From Parvularcula sp038749595 (GTDB lineage: Bacteria; Pseudomonadota; Alphaproteobacteria; Caulobacterales; Parvularculaceae): a DNA stretch of 64,000 nucleotides. A model generated the notes under the pieces. The model was not told where the DNA came from. It saw nothing but the letters and a program-made list of their open reading frames with translations, and searched no databases. A program made the translations under genes and the position numbers. The stretch's first letter is position 1. Each line of letters starts with the position of its first letter. The stretch spans positions 337,509-401,508 of the forward strand of contig JBCDHW010000002.1 in assembly GCA_038749595.1 (NCBI GenBank), in the 5' to 3' direction. Shown piece after piece: positions 9,736 through 17,453 of the stretch.

Positions 9736-9860
9736 AGAGATGTCCCCTCACATGTCTGCGACCTGACAAAGTTAACACGCCGGTAAGGATCGTCAAAATC
9801 GCGCGTCCGCGCCATTTCGCCTGCTGAAAGCGGGCCGGGCTGCGCTAGGTGGGAGCGATG

Positions 9861-11006
9861 ATGGATGCAGCAACGCTCGAAACCCTCTCATCGCTCCGCG
9901 AGGTCAGCCGCGATGCGTGGGACGCTTGCGCCAATCCCTCCGGCAAGCCGTATAACCCCTTCGTGTCATGGGACTTTCTTGAGGCGATGGAAGCGTCAAA
10001 GTCCGTCCGGGCCGGGACAGGCTGGCAGCCAGCGCACCTGGCACTGAAACGCGACGAGAGCCTCATCGGCGTCATGCCGGCCTACCTGAAGGGGCATAGC
10101 CAGGGCGAATACATCTTCGACCACGCCTTCGCCGACGCCTACACCCGCGCCGGAGGCAAGTATTATCCCAAGCTTCTCTGCGCCGTCCCCTTCACCCCCG
10201 CCACCGGTCGTCGGCTCCTTGCGGCTGATGAGGAGACGCAGCAGACCTTAGCCCGCGGCGCGGTGATGGCCGCCGCGAAGATGGGCCTCTCCGGCGCGCA
10301 CCTCAACTTTCTGACGGCGGAAGAGGCCGCGGCCGCCGAGGCCGAGGGCTATGCCATCCGCATCGGCGAGCAATACCACTTTGAGGACCGAGACTACGGC
10401 GATTGGGACGGTTTCCTGAGCGCCCTCGCGTCGCGCAAACGAAAAGCTCTGCGTAAGGAACGTGCTAGCATTGCGGAAAGTGGCCTGACGATTGAGTGGG
10501 TCACGGGCGGTGACATCGATGCCCGCCATCTCGATGCGTTCTGGTGGTTCTACCAAGACACCGGCGCCCGCAAGTGGGGCACGCCTTACCTCACGCGCAA
10601 GGCTTTCGAGCTCCTGGCCGAGCGGATGGCGGACAAGATCCTCTACATCTTCGCCCGGCGCGGCGAGGAGTACATCGCCGGAGCCATGAACTTTATCGGC
10701 GGCGACACCCTCTACGGCCGCTACTGGGGATGCTCCGAGCACATCCCCTTTTTGCACTTTGAGCTCTGCTACTACCAAGCCATCGATTTCGCACTGCAGC
10801 ATGGACTGAAGCGCGTCGAGGCAGGCGCCCAGGGCGAGCACAAAATCGCCCGCGGTTACGAGCCCGTGCCCATCCGCTCAGCCCACCGCATGATCGACGA
10901 GGGCTTCCAAGACGCCGTCAAAGGCTACCTGGCGCGGGAAAAAGAGCACGTCGAGCAAGAACTTGACCTTCTCAAGGCCTACACACCGTATAAAAAGGGC
11001 GCATGA
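9861..11006 (+). CDS. GNAT-fold acyltransferase, COG3146/DUF482 family
   Basis: About 381 aa, matching the COG3146 family of proteins with a peptidoglycan-type GNAT fold. Recognisable parts are NPFVSWDFLEAMEASKS near the N-terminus, YFDHAF-like and YYPKLLCAVPFTP segments, and a C-terminal GAQGEHKIARGYEP motif typical of the family. The substrate is not established. The ATG at 9861 is chosen because GGGAG ends 5 bases before it; 9858 and a GTG at 9849 are alternatives. First gene of a four-gene train; its stop overlaps the start of the next gene as ATGA. Confidence 0.85.
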   Translation: MDAATLETLSSLREVSRDAWDACANPSGKPYNPFVSWDFLEAMEASKSVRAGTGWQPAHLALKRDESLIGVMPAYLKGHSQGEYIFDHAFADAYTRAGGKYYPKLLCAVPFTPATGRRLLAADEETQQTLARGAVMAAAKMGLSGAHLNFLTAEEAAAAEAEGYAIRIGEQYHFEDRDYGDWDGFLSALASRKRKALRKERASIAESGLTIEWVTGGDIDARHLDAFWWFYQDTGARKWGTPYLTRKAFELLAERMADKILYIFARRGEEYIAGAMNFIGGDTLYGRYWGCSEHIPFLHFELCYYQAIDFALQHGLKRVEAGAQGEHKIARGYEPVPIRSAHRMIDEGFQDAVKGYLAREKEHVEQELDLLKAYTPYKKGA

Positions 11007-11401
11007 AAGAAATCGCGCGGTTCTACGACCCCCACGAGGCGCAAGTCGCCGCCGGATTTCTGCGCGCCCAGGGTTTCGACGTCGAGGTCGCCGACTACAA
11101 CACTTTGACCGCGCAGCCTGAACTGCGTTTTGGCCTTGGCGGCTTTCGGCTCATGGCAGCGCAACGCGACGCCTATATGGCGGAGAAAACGCTTGCCGAA
11201 ACGCGGCGCAAGCCTGCTTTCAGTCCGTGCCCCAACTGCGGAAGCGAACGCGTGAGGCGGAGAAGAGCTTGGCAGGTACCCTTCTTTATGCTGCCGCTTT
11301 TTGGCTTGGTTCCCTTCGCACCTGCAACAGACCAACTCCGCTGCAACAGCTGCGGGCACACGTGGAAAGACGCCGACGATGAGTCTCAAAACGACGTATG
11401 A
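11003..11401 (+). CDS. DUF2007 protein with C-terminal zinc ribbon
   Basis: 132 aa. Residues 1-65 match the DUF2007 (putative signal-transducing) fold: MKEIARFYDPHEAQVAAGFL and a RLMAAQRDA segment. The C-terminal part has two CxxC pairs (CPNCGSE and CNSCGHTW) flanking a hydrophobic stretch (FFMLPLFGLVPF), which would form a zinc ribbon, perhaps membrane-associated. Translation is probably coupled to the upstream acyltransferase (ATGA overlap), and its 3' end overlaps the HIT gene by 23 bases. Function unknown. Confidence 0.8.
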   Translation: MKEIARFYDPHEAQVAAGFLRAQGFDVEVADYNTLTAQPELRFGLGGFRLMAAQRDAYMAEKTLAETRRKPAFSPCPNCGSERVRRRRAWQVPFFMLPLFGLVPFAPATDQLRCNSCGHTWKDADDESQNDV

Positions 11402-11810
11402 TGACGATAACATCTTCGCCAAGATCCTGCGCGGGGAGATGCCCAAGGTTGCGGTGTATGAAGACGATCACACCCTCGCCTTCATGGATGTCTTTCCGCA
11501 GGCGGAGGGTCATACCCTGGTGATCAGCAAGACGGCGAAGTCGACGAACCTCCTCGACATGCCCGCCGACGCCATGGCGCACGTGATGCAGACTGCCCAA
11601 AAAGTTGCCGGAGCAATCGTCGAAGCGCTCGCGCCCGATGGCTTCCGGATCGTTCAGTTTAACGGTGCACCCGCCGGGCAAACGGTCTACCACACCCACG
11701 TTCACATCATTCCCGTTTGGGAAGACCGCAGCTTGCGACCCCATGGCTCTGAAATGGCGCCTCCGGATGAACTCGCGGCGACAGCAGAAAAGATCAAATA
11801 TGTCCTCTGA
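11379..11810 (+). CDS. HIT family nucleotide-binding hydrolase
   Basis: 143 aa protein of the histidine-triad superfamily, which hydrolyses nucleotide phosphoramidates or dinucleoside polyphosphates. The triad HTHVHIIP lies near residues 105-112, preceded by the NGAPAGQTVYH segment. Start chosen at 11379 (MSLKTTYDDDNIF), matching the usual family N-terminus; a longer frame from 11301 lies inside the upstream gene. It overlaps the DUF2007 gene in front and the SDR gene behind (11 bases), so the train is probably one mRNA. Confidence 0.93.
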   Translation: MSLKTTYDDDNIFAKILRGEMPKVAVYEDDHTLAFMDVFPQAEGHTLVISKTAKSTNLLDMPADAMAHVMQTAQKVAGAIVEALAPDGFRIVQFNGAPAGQTVYHTHVHIIPVWEDRSLRPHGSEMAPPDELAATAEKIKYVL

Positions 11811-12525
11811 CGCCCTTAAAGGCCGTATCATCCTGATCACCGGCGCCAGCCGCGGCATCGGCTATGCCGCTGGCGTCGCGTGCGCAAAACGCGGCGCCAC
11901 GGTGATCGGCCTCGCCCGCACGGTATCAGGTCTCGAGAAACTCGACGACGAAATCCGCTCCGTAGGCGGACAGACAACGCTCATCCCCGTGGACATCACC
12001 CAAGAAGAGGCGATCGGCCGCCTACCCGCGGTCCTGGACGAGCGCTTTGGCCGCCTCGATGGGGTCATCCTCAATGCCGGAATCCTCGGTCCGTTAACGG
12101 CCGTTTCGGAGGTTCTGGGCAAGGAATGGCACGAGACCTTCACGATGAACCTGCACGTGAACCTCGCGATGCTGCAATTGCTGCATCCGCTGTTGCAAAA
12201 GTCCGAGTCCGGACGGGTTGCCGCCGTCACCTCCCGCGCAGGCCGGGTGTTCAAGCCGTTTTGGGGCCCCTATGCCGCCTCGAAAGCCGCCCTCGATGCG
12301 CTGATTAAGACTTATGCGGCCGAACAAGAAACCGGCGCAATCCGCGCCAACCTCCTCGACCCCGGCCCCACGGCAACCGCGATGCGCGAACTCGCCATGC
12401 CCGGCGAGGATCAAAGCAAACTCACCCCGCCAGAGATCATTGGGGAATGCCTCGCGGACATGGTCGAAGCGTCGTACACCGATAATGGAGAAATGGTCGT
12501 CGTCCCGCGGGCCGACGGAACTTAG
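11800..12525 (+). CDS. SDR family NAD(P)-dependent oxidoreductase
   Basis: 241 aa classical short-chain dehydrogenase. It has the cofactor motif TGASRGIG near the N-terminus, LNAGIL (NAG motif), catalytic Ser in AVTSRAG and Tyr/Lys in YAASK. The substrate cannot be told. Start at 11800, overlapping the HIT stop. Last gene of the train; it converges on hemA, with only 9 bases between its stop and the ancestral hemA stop at 12535-12537. Confidence 0.92.
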   Translation: MSSDALKGRIILITGASRGIGYAAGVACAKRGATVIGLARTVSGLEKLDDEIRSVGGQTTLIPVDITQEEAIGRLPAVLDERFGRLDGVILNAGILGPLTAVSEVLGKEWHETFTMNLHVNLAMLQLLHPLLQKSESGRVAAVTSRAGRVFKPFWGPYAASKAALDALIKTYAAEQETGAIRANLLDPGPTATAMRELAMPGEDQSKLTPPEIIGECLADMVEASYTDNGEMVVVPRADGT

Positions 12526-12534
12526 GTCGCTGGC

Positions 12535-12636
12535 TTATTGCGCTGCAATCGCGTGCAGATGATCCTGCCCGCGCGCCAACTTGCACTCCGCCCACAGAGC
12601 ATCGAGCGCACCAATGAGGTGCTCCACATGCTCCTA
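12535..12636 (-). other. hemA coding remnant beyond an in-frame TAG
   Basis: Reading on from the TAG (minus-strand codon at 12636-12634) in the same frame gives 32 codons beginning EHVEHLIGALDALWAE and ending at a TAA (12537-12535). This is what the ALA synthase C-terminus looks like, where a PLHT motif is normally followed by an acidic residue and xHVxxLxxAL. The stretch is therefore an intact tail cut off by one nonsense codon, not random sequence. A single change, for example GAG to TAG, would explain it. Confidence 0.85.
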
Positions 12637-13782
12637 CGTGTGCAGAGGTGTTGGTGAGAACCGCAACCGCTCCGTACCCTTCGGAACAGTCGGATAATTG
12701 ATCGGCTGCACGTAAATACCGAAATTGTTCAGCAGACGGTCCGACGTGCCTTTGCAGTGGATGGGGTCACCCACGAATACCGGTACGATGTGGCTGTCGC
12801 TCGGCATCACCGGCAAGCCGCATTCCTCCAGCGCCATTTTAAGGTGCGCCGCGCGCGCCTGATGGGTCACGCGCAGGTCGTTCGAGCGCTTCAGAATCCG
12901 CACCGATTCCAACGCGCCCGCCACCAACACCGGCGACAAAGCCGTCGTGAAGATAAAGCTCGACGCATACGAACGGATCGCATCGATCAAAGCCGCGGAC
13001 CCGGCAATATACCCGCCCATCACACCGATGGCCTTGCCCAACGTGCCTTCGACGCAGTCGATCAGATCGAGAACGCCGTCACGCTCGGCGACGCCGCCGC
13101 CGGTCGGCCCATAAAGGCCCACGCCGTGGACTTCATCGAGGTAGGTGAAGGCCCCATAACGGCGGGCAACTTCAGCAATCTGGCGGATCGGCGCGATATC
13201 GCCGTCCATGGAGTAGACGCTCTCAAACGCAACCACCTTCGGCTGGCCGGCCGGAAGCGCCGCGAGCAGCTCTTCAAGGTGCTCCACATCATTGTGGCGC
13301 CAGATTTTCTTCTCGCAGCGCCCTCCGCGGATCCCTTGGATCATCGACGCGTGGTTCAGCTCATCAGAAAGAATGCAAAGACCCGGAAGCAGCCGCGCGA
13401 GGGTCGAAAGCGTTGCCTCGTTGGCGATGTACCCCGAGGTGAACAGCAGCGCCGCTTCTTTATGGTGCAGGCTGGCCAGCTCTTCTTCGAGCTGCACGTG
13501 ATAATGCGTCGTGCCCGCGATGTTGCGTGTTCCGCCTGCGCCCGCGCCCACATGGTCGACCGCCGCTTTCATCGCCTCGAGCACATCGGGGTTTTGCCCC
13601 ATGCCGAGATAATCGTTAGAGCACCAAACGGTGATCTCTTGGACCGAACCGTCGTCGCGGTGAATGTTGGCGGCGGGAAAGCGACCGCGAATGCGCTCGA
13701 GGTCGGCAAAGATGCGATAGCGGCCTTCGGATCTGACGTCCTGGACGGCCTGCTCAAACGCACGCTGATAATCTACGCTCAT
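12634..13782 (-). CDS. hemA: 5-aminolevulinate synthase, ended early by an in-frame TAG
   Basis: PLP enzyme that condenses glycine and succinyl-CoA to 5-aminolevulinate, the committed step of heme synthesis in alphaproteobacteria. The 382 aa visible include SEGRYRIFADLER, NDYLGMGQ, LDEVHGVGLYG and the PLP lysine (Lys250 in GTLGKA). The product stops after TPLHT, about 33 residues short of the usual end; the lost tail is still readable beyond the TAG. The full gene would be 12535-13782 (415 codons). Read as it stands, the enzyme lacks its last helices. A consensus error, a second hemA elsewhere, or amber readthrough are the possible explanations. Confidence 0.92.
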   Translation of the reverse strand: MSVDYQRAFEQAVQDVRSEGRYRIFADLERIRGRFPAANIHRDDGSVQEITVWCSNDYLGMGQNPDVLEAMKAAVDHVGAGAGGTRNIAGTTHYHVQLEEELASLHHKEAALLFTSGYIANEATLSTLARLLPGLCILSDELNHASMIQGIRGGRCEKKIWRHNDVEHLEELLAALPAGQPKVVAFESVYSMDGDIAPIRQIAEVARRYGAFTYLDEVHGVGLYGPTGGGVAERDGVLDLIDCVEGTLGKAIGVMGGYIAGSAALIDAIRSYASSFIFTTALSPVLVAGALESVRILKRSNDLRVTHQARAAHLKMALEECGLPVMPSDSHIVPVFVGDPIHCKGTSDRLLNNFGIYVQPINYPTVPKGTERLRFSPTPLHT

Positions 13783-13857
13783 CGGTCCCCGCTAGCACAG
13801 ATTTCTTCCCGTGCATCATGTGTATTGTCGCATTAGGGGATCGGAAAAATCGATGCG

Positions 13858-13871
13858 TTGACAAAGGTCAA
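13858..13871. promoter_or_regulatory. FNR/FixK-like palindrome upstream of hemA
   Basis: TTGACAAAGGTCAA is a perfect inverted repeat (TTGAC-N4-GTCAA), close to the FNR/FixK consensus TTGAT-N4-ATCAA. It lies 76 bases upstream of the hemA start, between hemA and the MarR gene. In relatives hemA is controlled by oxygen through FNR-type regulators, so a regulatory role is plausible. Confidence 0.55.
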
Positions 13872-13884
13872 GCACCCATAGCGA

Positions 13885-14424
13885 TCAGAGTTGATAGCGG
13901 ATTTGATCGGCCCAAAAACGCTCGAGCCGGTCCAGGGTCAAGTTGGTCGTATCCATCATCTCGACGGTGACATCGCCAACTTTTTCAACACTGTCGAGCT
14001 GGCGCCGAAACAACGCATCGACCTTGTCCCGCACCTCAAAGCCAGACTGGGTCAGCGACACGCGCACTGAGCGCCGATCACGGTCTGAGCGCGAGTGCGA
14101 GATGTAGCCCGCCTCAACCAGCTTCTTCAGGTTGTACGACACGTTCGAGCCAAGATAGTGACCACGGCTGCGCAGCTCACCGGCCGTCAATTCTGAATCG
14201 CCGATATTGAACAGCAGCAGCGCCTGCACGGCGTTGATGTCCGTTTGGTTGACGCGCTCTAACTCGTCCTTGATCACGTCAAGGAGTTGACGGTGGAGGC
14301 GTTCAATTAACGTGAGCAACCGGAGGTAGACCGGCTGGATTTCTTGGTCATCGTTCTGGTCGATGGGTCGAACGGAAGCTTGAGTCTGCATCGGATCAGC
14401 CTGTTGGTCCTGGTGGTCTGCCAT
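13885..14424 (-). CDS. MarR-family winged-helix regulator, LdtR-like
   Basis: 179 aa. A predicted winged-helix core of the MarR type: ELTAGELRSRGHYLGSNVSYNLKKLVEAGYI is the helix-turn-helix region, and SRSDRDRRSVRVSLT the wing with its conserved D-R-R. The first ~35 residues are polar and Gln-rich. The ATG at 14424 follows GGAGAGG; an extension to 14478 is unlikely. The LdtR group in alphaproteobacteria is often encoded beside hemB, as here, divergently. Proposed targets (cell-envelope L,D-transpeptidases) come from other species only. Confidence 0.88.
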   Translation of the reverse strand: MADHQDQQADPMQTQASVRPIDQNDDQEIQPVYLRLLTLIERLHRQLLDVIKDELERVNQTDINAVQALLLFNIGDSELTAGELRSRGHYLGSNVSYNLKKLVEAGYISHSRSDRDRRSVRVSLTQSGFEVRDKVDALFRRQLDSVEKVGDVTVEMMDTTNLTLDRLERFWADQIRYQL

Positions 14425-14525
14425 TTCGCCTCTCCAACCTGCACACAACAGTGTGAAGAAAACGCCAACGTGATACAATCTGCTAGGGCGAGAACGGCGC
14501 CTGTTTCGGCCTCAAGTGAGTAAAG

Positions 14526-15521
14526 ATGACCGTGTTTTTAGCTTCTTACCCGGCAACTCGGCCGCGTAGACTTCGCCAATCCCAACAGATCCGCGGTCTT
14601 GTCCGGGAAAAACGGCTCAGTACACTGGATTTAATTCAAAGTGTAATTGTTAGAGCGCCATCCGATCCATCGGAAATACCGGCGATGCCCGGCGTGCTGC
14701 GCTCAACCCCGGACGAAGCCGCCGACATGGCCGAGCGTTGCCTCAAGGCGGGCATCCCCGCGATGGCCCTGTTCCCCTACACAAGCCAGGCGGACCGCGA
14801 CAGCGACGGCAGCGCTGCTTACCGGCACGACAACCTGATGGGCCAGGCGGCCCGCGCCATCAAAAAAGCAGCCCCGGAGATGGTGGTCATCGCCGACGTA
14901 GCGCTCGATCCCTACACCGATCACGGCCATGACGGGTTGATGAGCGATGGCGGGACCATCCTCAACGACCCCACGGTTGAGGCCCTCTGCCGCCAGGCGC
15001 TGGTGCTCGCCGAGGTGGGCTACGACATCGTCGCGCCGTCGGACATGATGGACGGCCGGATCGGCGCGATCCGCAAAGCGCTCGATGCGGCCCAGCACGA
15101 GGACGTGGGCATCCTCTCCTACGCTGTGAAATACGCCTCGGCCTATTACGGCCCCTACCGCGATGCGGTCGGCAGCCGCGGCGCCCTCAAAGGTGATAAG
15201 CGTACGTATCAAATGGATCCGGGCAACGCGGACGAAGGCCTCCGCGAAGCCGCCCTCGACATCCAAGAAGGCGCCGACATGCTGATGGTCAAACCGGGCA
15301 TGGCCTATCTCGACATGGTCACCCGCGTTAAAGACACATTCCGTGTGCCGACCATCGTTTTCCAAGTCTCTGGCGAATACGCCATGCTGAAAGCCGCCGC
15401 CGAAAAAGGCGCCTTCGACTTCGACACCGCCCTCATCGAAAGCCTCATGGCCTTCAAACGCGCCGGCGCCGACGGCATCATAACCTACGCCGGAGAACAC
15501 GCCGCTCGTTTGCTGCGTTAA
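14526..15521 (+). CDS. hemB: Delta-aminolevulinic acid dehydratase (porphobilinogen synthase)
   Basis: Joins two 5-aminolevulinate molecules to porphobilinogen, the step after HemA. 331 aa. The two active-site lysines are visible: Lys202 in SYAVKYAS and Lys256 (Schiff base) in MLMVKPGM. The metal-binding segment reads DVALDPYTDHGHDG, without the three cysteines of zinc enzymes, so it belongs to the Mg-dependent type usual in this class. ATG at 14526, with a weak ribosome site. The stop is one base before the convergent stop of the next gene. Confidence 0.96.
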   Translation: MTVFLASYPATRPRRLRQSQQIRGLVREKRLSTLDLIQSVIVRAPSDPSEIPAMPGVLRSTPDEAADMAERCLKAGIPAMALFPYTSQADRDSDGSAAYRHDNLMGQAARAIKKAAPEMVVIADVALDPYTDHGHDGLMSDGGTILNDPTVEALCRQALVLAEVGYDIVAPSDMMDGRIGAIRKALDAAQHEDVGILSYAVKYASAYYGPYRDAVGSRGALKGDKRTYQMDPGNADEGLREAALDIQEGADMLMVKPGMAYLDMVTRVKDTFRVPTIVFQVSGEYAMLKAAAEKGAFDFDTALIESLMAFKRAGADGIITYAGEHAARLLR

Positions 15522-15522
15522 G

Positions 15523-16494
15523 TCAACTACCTTCAGTCACCGCTTCGGCCACACAAACGTCAAAGCTTGCCAACGTTCCTTTTAAGTTTGGCGTAGACTG
15601 GACGACCAGCGCGATAAGATCAGCCAAATATTCTGTGTTTTCGTTCCCGGATAACCCAGGACCTTGTTCTTGCCTGAGCGCATCTTCCTGCTGCTCGTTG
15701 TTTACGGGTTCGCCCGTGTCAGCCGCCTCCTGTCCAGCCTCATACTCCGAAACCGCATCAACCTGCGCTCGAATTGCGGATACCACAGCACCCACATCCA
15801 CCGAGTCGCGTTCTGTTGCCTGAAGAAGCGAAACACTCAGTTTGCGGGCGGCACCGCGATAATTCGGCACCAAATCGCTAAGCGTCTTCTTCTGTGCAGT
15901 GTACAAGTCGAGAGCAGCTTCGGCGTGGTTGAGAACAGACTGACCACGAGTTTTGTCAAAGCCATTCGGTGGTTTGTTAAGGTCGCGACGAAGCTGAAGC
16001 ACGGCCTGTCTCAAGGGGGCATCAACCAGATCGGCAGCTGTTTCTAGCTGTTGGACTTCGAACAGTGCCTTCTGGCCTTGGTCGGACAAACATCCGAAGC
16101 CCGTGACCCCCGCATAGAGGCTCTTGCGGACATTCGGAACGTCAAAGTAATTGCGTAAGGAAGTTAGTAGGCCTGTAGCTAGGCCTGCACTCGCCAGTCC
16201 ATTTTTTGGTTCTTCAAACAAAATAAAGGCTGAGATCGTACCGCCAAACAGTATCAAAGGTACGTCGAAATTCTCTTGTCGAAGCTCTTTTGAAACTAAC
16301 GCTTGCACAATAGCATCTTCTTTTTTCGCCACCTCACATACCGCGAATTCCATTAACTCTTTCGGCTCTGTTGAGTTCTTTGGTGGCGAACAGTCCGAGT
16401 CTTGGTAAACAGTCGCTATTGGTTTCAGCTGGGTCGCGCAACCTGTCAGAAATACAGCCAGTGTGCATACTGCAGTAAGTAACCTCATAATCAT
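15523..16494 (-). CDS. Predicted lipoprotein of unknown function
   Basis: 323 aa. The N-terminus MIMRLLTAVCTLAVFLTGC has a lipobox (LTGC, Cys19), so it should be lipid-anchored in the outer or inner membrane. A hydrophobic stretch around residues 80-115 (PLILFGGTISAFILF) may be a second membrane contact. The middle is helical and the C-terminal part is acidic and Gln/Glu-rich. The ATG at 16494 follows GGGAGG at good spacing. Its base composition is clearly more AT-rich than that of its neighbours, most strongly in the 5' half and upstream, which suggests transfer. I do not recognise the family. Confidence 0.7.
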   Translation of the reverse strand: MIMRLLTAVCTLAVFLTGCATQLKPIATVYQDSDCSPPKNSTEPKELMEFAVCEVAKKEDAIVQALVSKELRQENFDVPLILFGGTISAFILFEEPKNGLASAGLATGLLTSLRNYFDVPNVRKSLYAGVTGFGCLSDQGQKALFEVQQLETAADLVDAPLRQAVLQLRRDLNKPPNGFDKTRGQSVLNHAEAALDLYTAQKKTLSDLVPNYRGAARKLSVSLLQATERDSVDVGAVVSAIRAQVDAVSEYEAGQEAADTGEPVNNEQQEDALRQEQGPGLSGNENTEYLADLIALVVQSTPNLKGTLASFDVCVAEAVTEGS

Positions 16495-16606
16495 CGTCTG
16501 CCTCCCCAATAAGATGGTAGGCAAAGATGGGTGCAATTACAAGGTCAGAATTCTTTGCAAAATAATGATGCAAAAGTCACTTCGCTCACCTAAACCAGAC
16601 TAACCA

Positions 16607-17092
16607 CTAGTCCTCAATCTCCGGACCCGTCGCATACTGACGGCCGACATAGACTAGGGGTTTGCCGTTGGTGCTGTCGAAGTGGGCGATCCGGCCGAAC
16701 AGGACGGTGTGGTCGCCAAGCTTCAGCTTCTCGTGGACGTGGCAATCAAACCCCGCGATGCGTCCCTTCAAAAGCGGCGCACCCGTGACAAAGGTCTCGA
16801 CTTCGTCCGGGTCCATGTCGTGGTTGCCCGGCTTGGCAAACCGGTTCGACAGCGCTTGTTGGTCCGCCATCAGAATGCTGACGGCGTAATGATCCGCGTT
16901 CAGAAACTGGCGCGCGACACTGGTCTTGTCGTCCAGGCACCAGCTGACGACAGGCGGCTCTAACGACACGGACGTGAACGAGTTCACCGTGATGCCCAGC
17001 GGCTTGCCGGTTTCATCAAGGCAGGAAACGACGGTGATGCCGGTCGCGAAGCGGGCGAAGGCATTTTTGAGCGGGCGAAACGGATCAGTCAC
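16607..17092 (-). CDS. Flavin reductase-like, FMN-binding split-barrel protein
   Basis: 161 aa protein of the flavin reductase (HpaC/ActVB) family, which supplies reduced flavin to a two-component monooxygenase or reduces other acceptors. Typical features are FARFATGITVVSC at the N-terminus, GITVNSFTSVSLEPPVVSWCL in the flavin-binding region and GDHTVLFGRI near the C-terminus. The start codon is GTG at 17092. No partner monooxygenase is encoded nearby, so the partner is unknown. Confidence 0.9.
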   Translation of the reverse strand: MTDPFRPLKNAFARFATGITVVSCLDETGKPLGITVNSFTSVSLEPPVVSWCLDDKTSVARQFLNADHYAVSILMADQQALSNRFAKPGNHDMDPDEVETFVTGAPLLKGRIAGFDCHVHEKLKLGDHTVLFGRIAHFDSTNGKPLVYVGRQYATGPEIED

Positions 17093-17453
17093 GCGGCGCC
17101 CCTAAGACAAGCCCTGCGCGTCGTCCATGTGAAATCATGGATTTATGACGATGCAGCTTCCTTTGCCGCATGGTGTTGCCTATTGTGGACAGCCCTTCGA
17201 GGAGAGACCTGTGATGCTTGCCCGCGCCGTCGTCGCCGCTGGACTGATCCCAACACCAACCGCAGGGCGGGCGGCTCCGTGCCCCATGGGCGTTGAGGTT
17301 GTGGGCGAAAACCGAGAATTGACACCTGCTTGGCACGCCCCCTCCGTCACCTCAGTCGCGCACGGCGGCTAAACGCGCTGACCATGCCGCCACCCCGAAG
17401 TCCCCAGCCCCTGCCGTTTGCGCAGGCGTTCCGGAGCAGTTCCCCCGCCACCC
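17093..17453. other. Intergenic region between flavin reductase and transporter
   Basis: A 361-base region between divergent genes. It holds one small possible gene (17214-17372, listed separately). I see no terminator, tRNA or recognisable riboswitch. A GGAGAGA at about 17200 is only a ribosome-site-like string. Confidence 0.5.
17214..17372 (+). CDS. Possible small exported protein
   Basis: 52 codons from an ATG at 17214 that follows GAGGAGAG at about nine bases. The first 20 residues (MLARAVVAAGLIPTPTAGRA) look like a weak signal peptide; the rest has no recognisable motif. It may be chance in GC-rich DNA. The good ribosome site and the otherwise unexplained gap are the only support. Confidence 0.25.
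   Translation: MLARAVVAAGLIPTPTAGRAAPCPMGVEVVGENRELTPAWHAPSVTSVAHGG

Noticed and set aside
17195..17225. GGAGAGA string recalling a glycine riboswitch
   Set aside because: The other conserved blocks (GCCGAAGG and the second aptamer) are missing, and the string serves better as a ribosome site.
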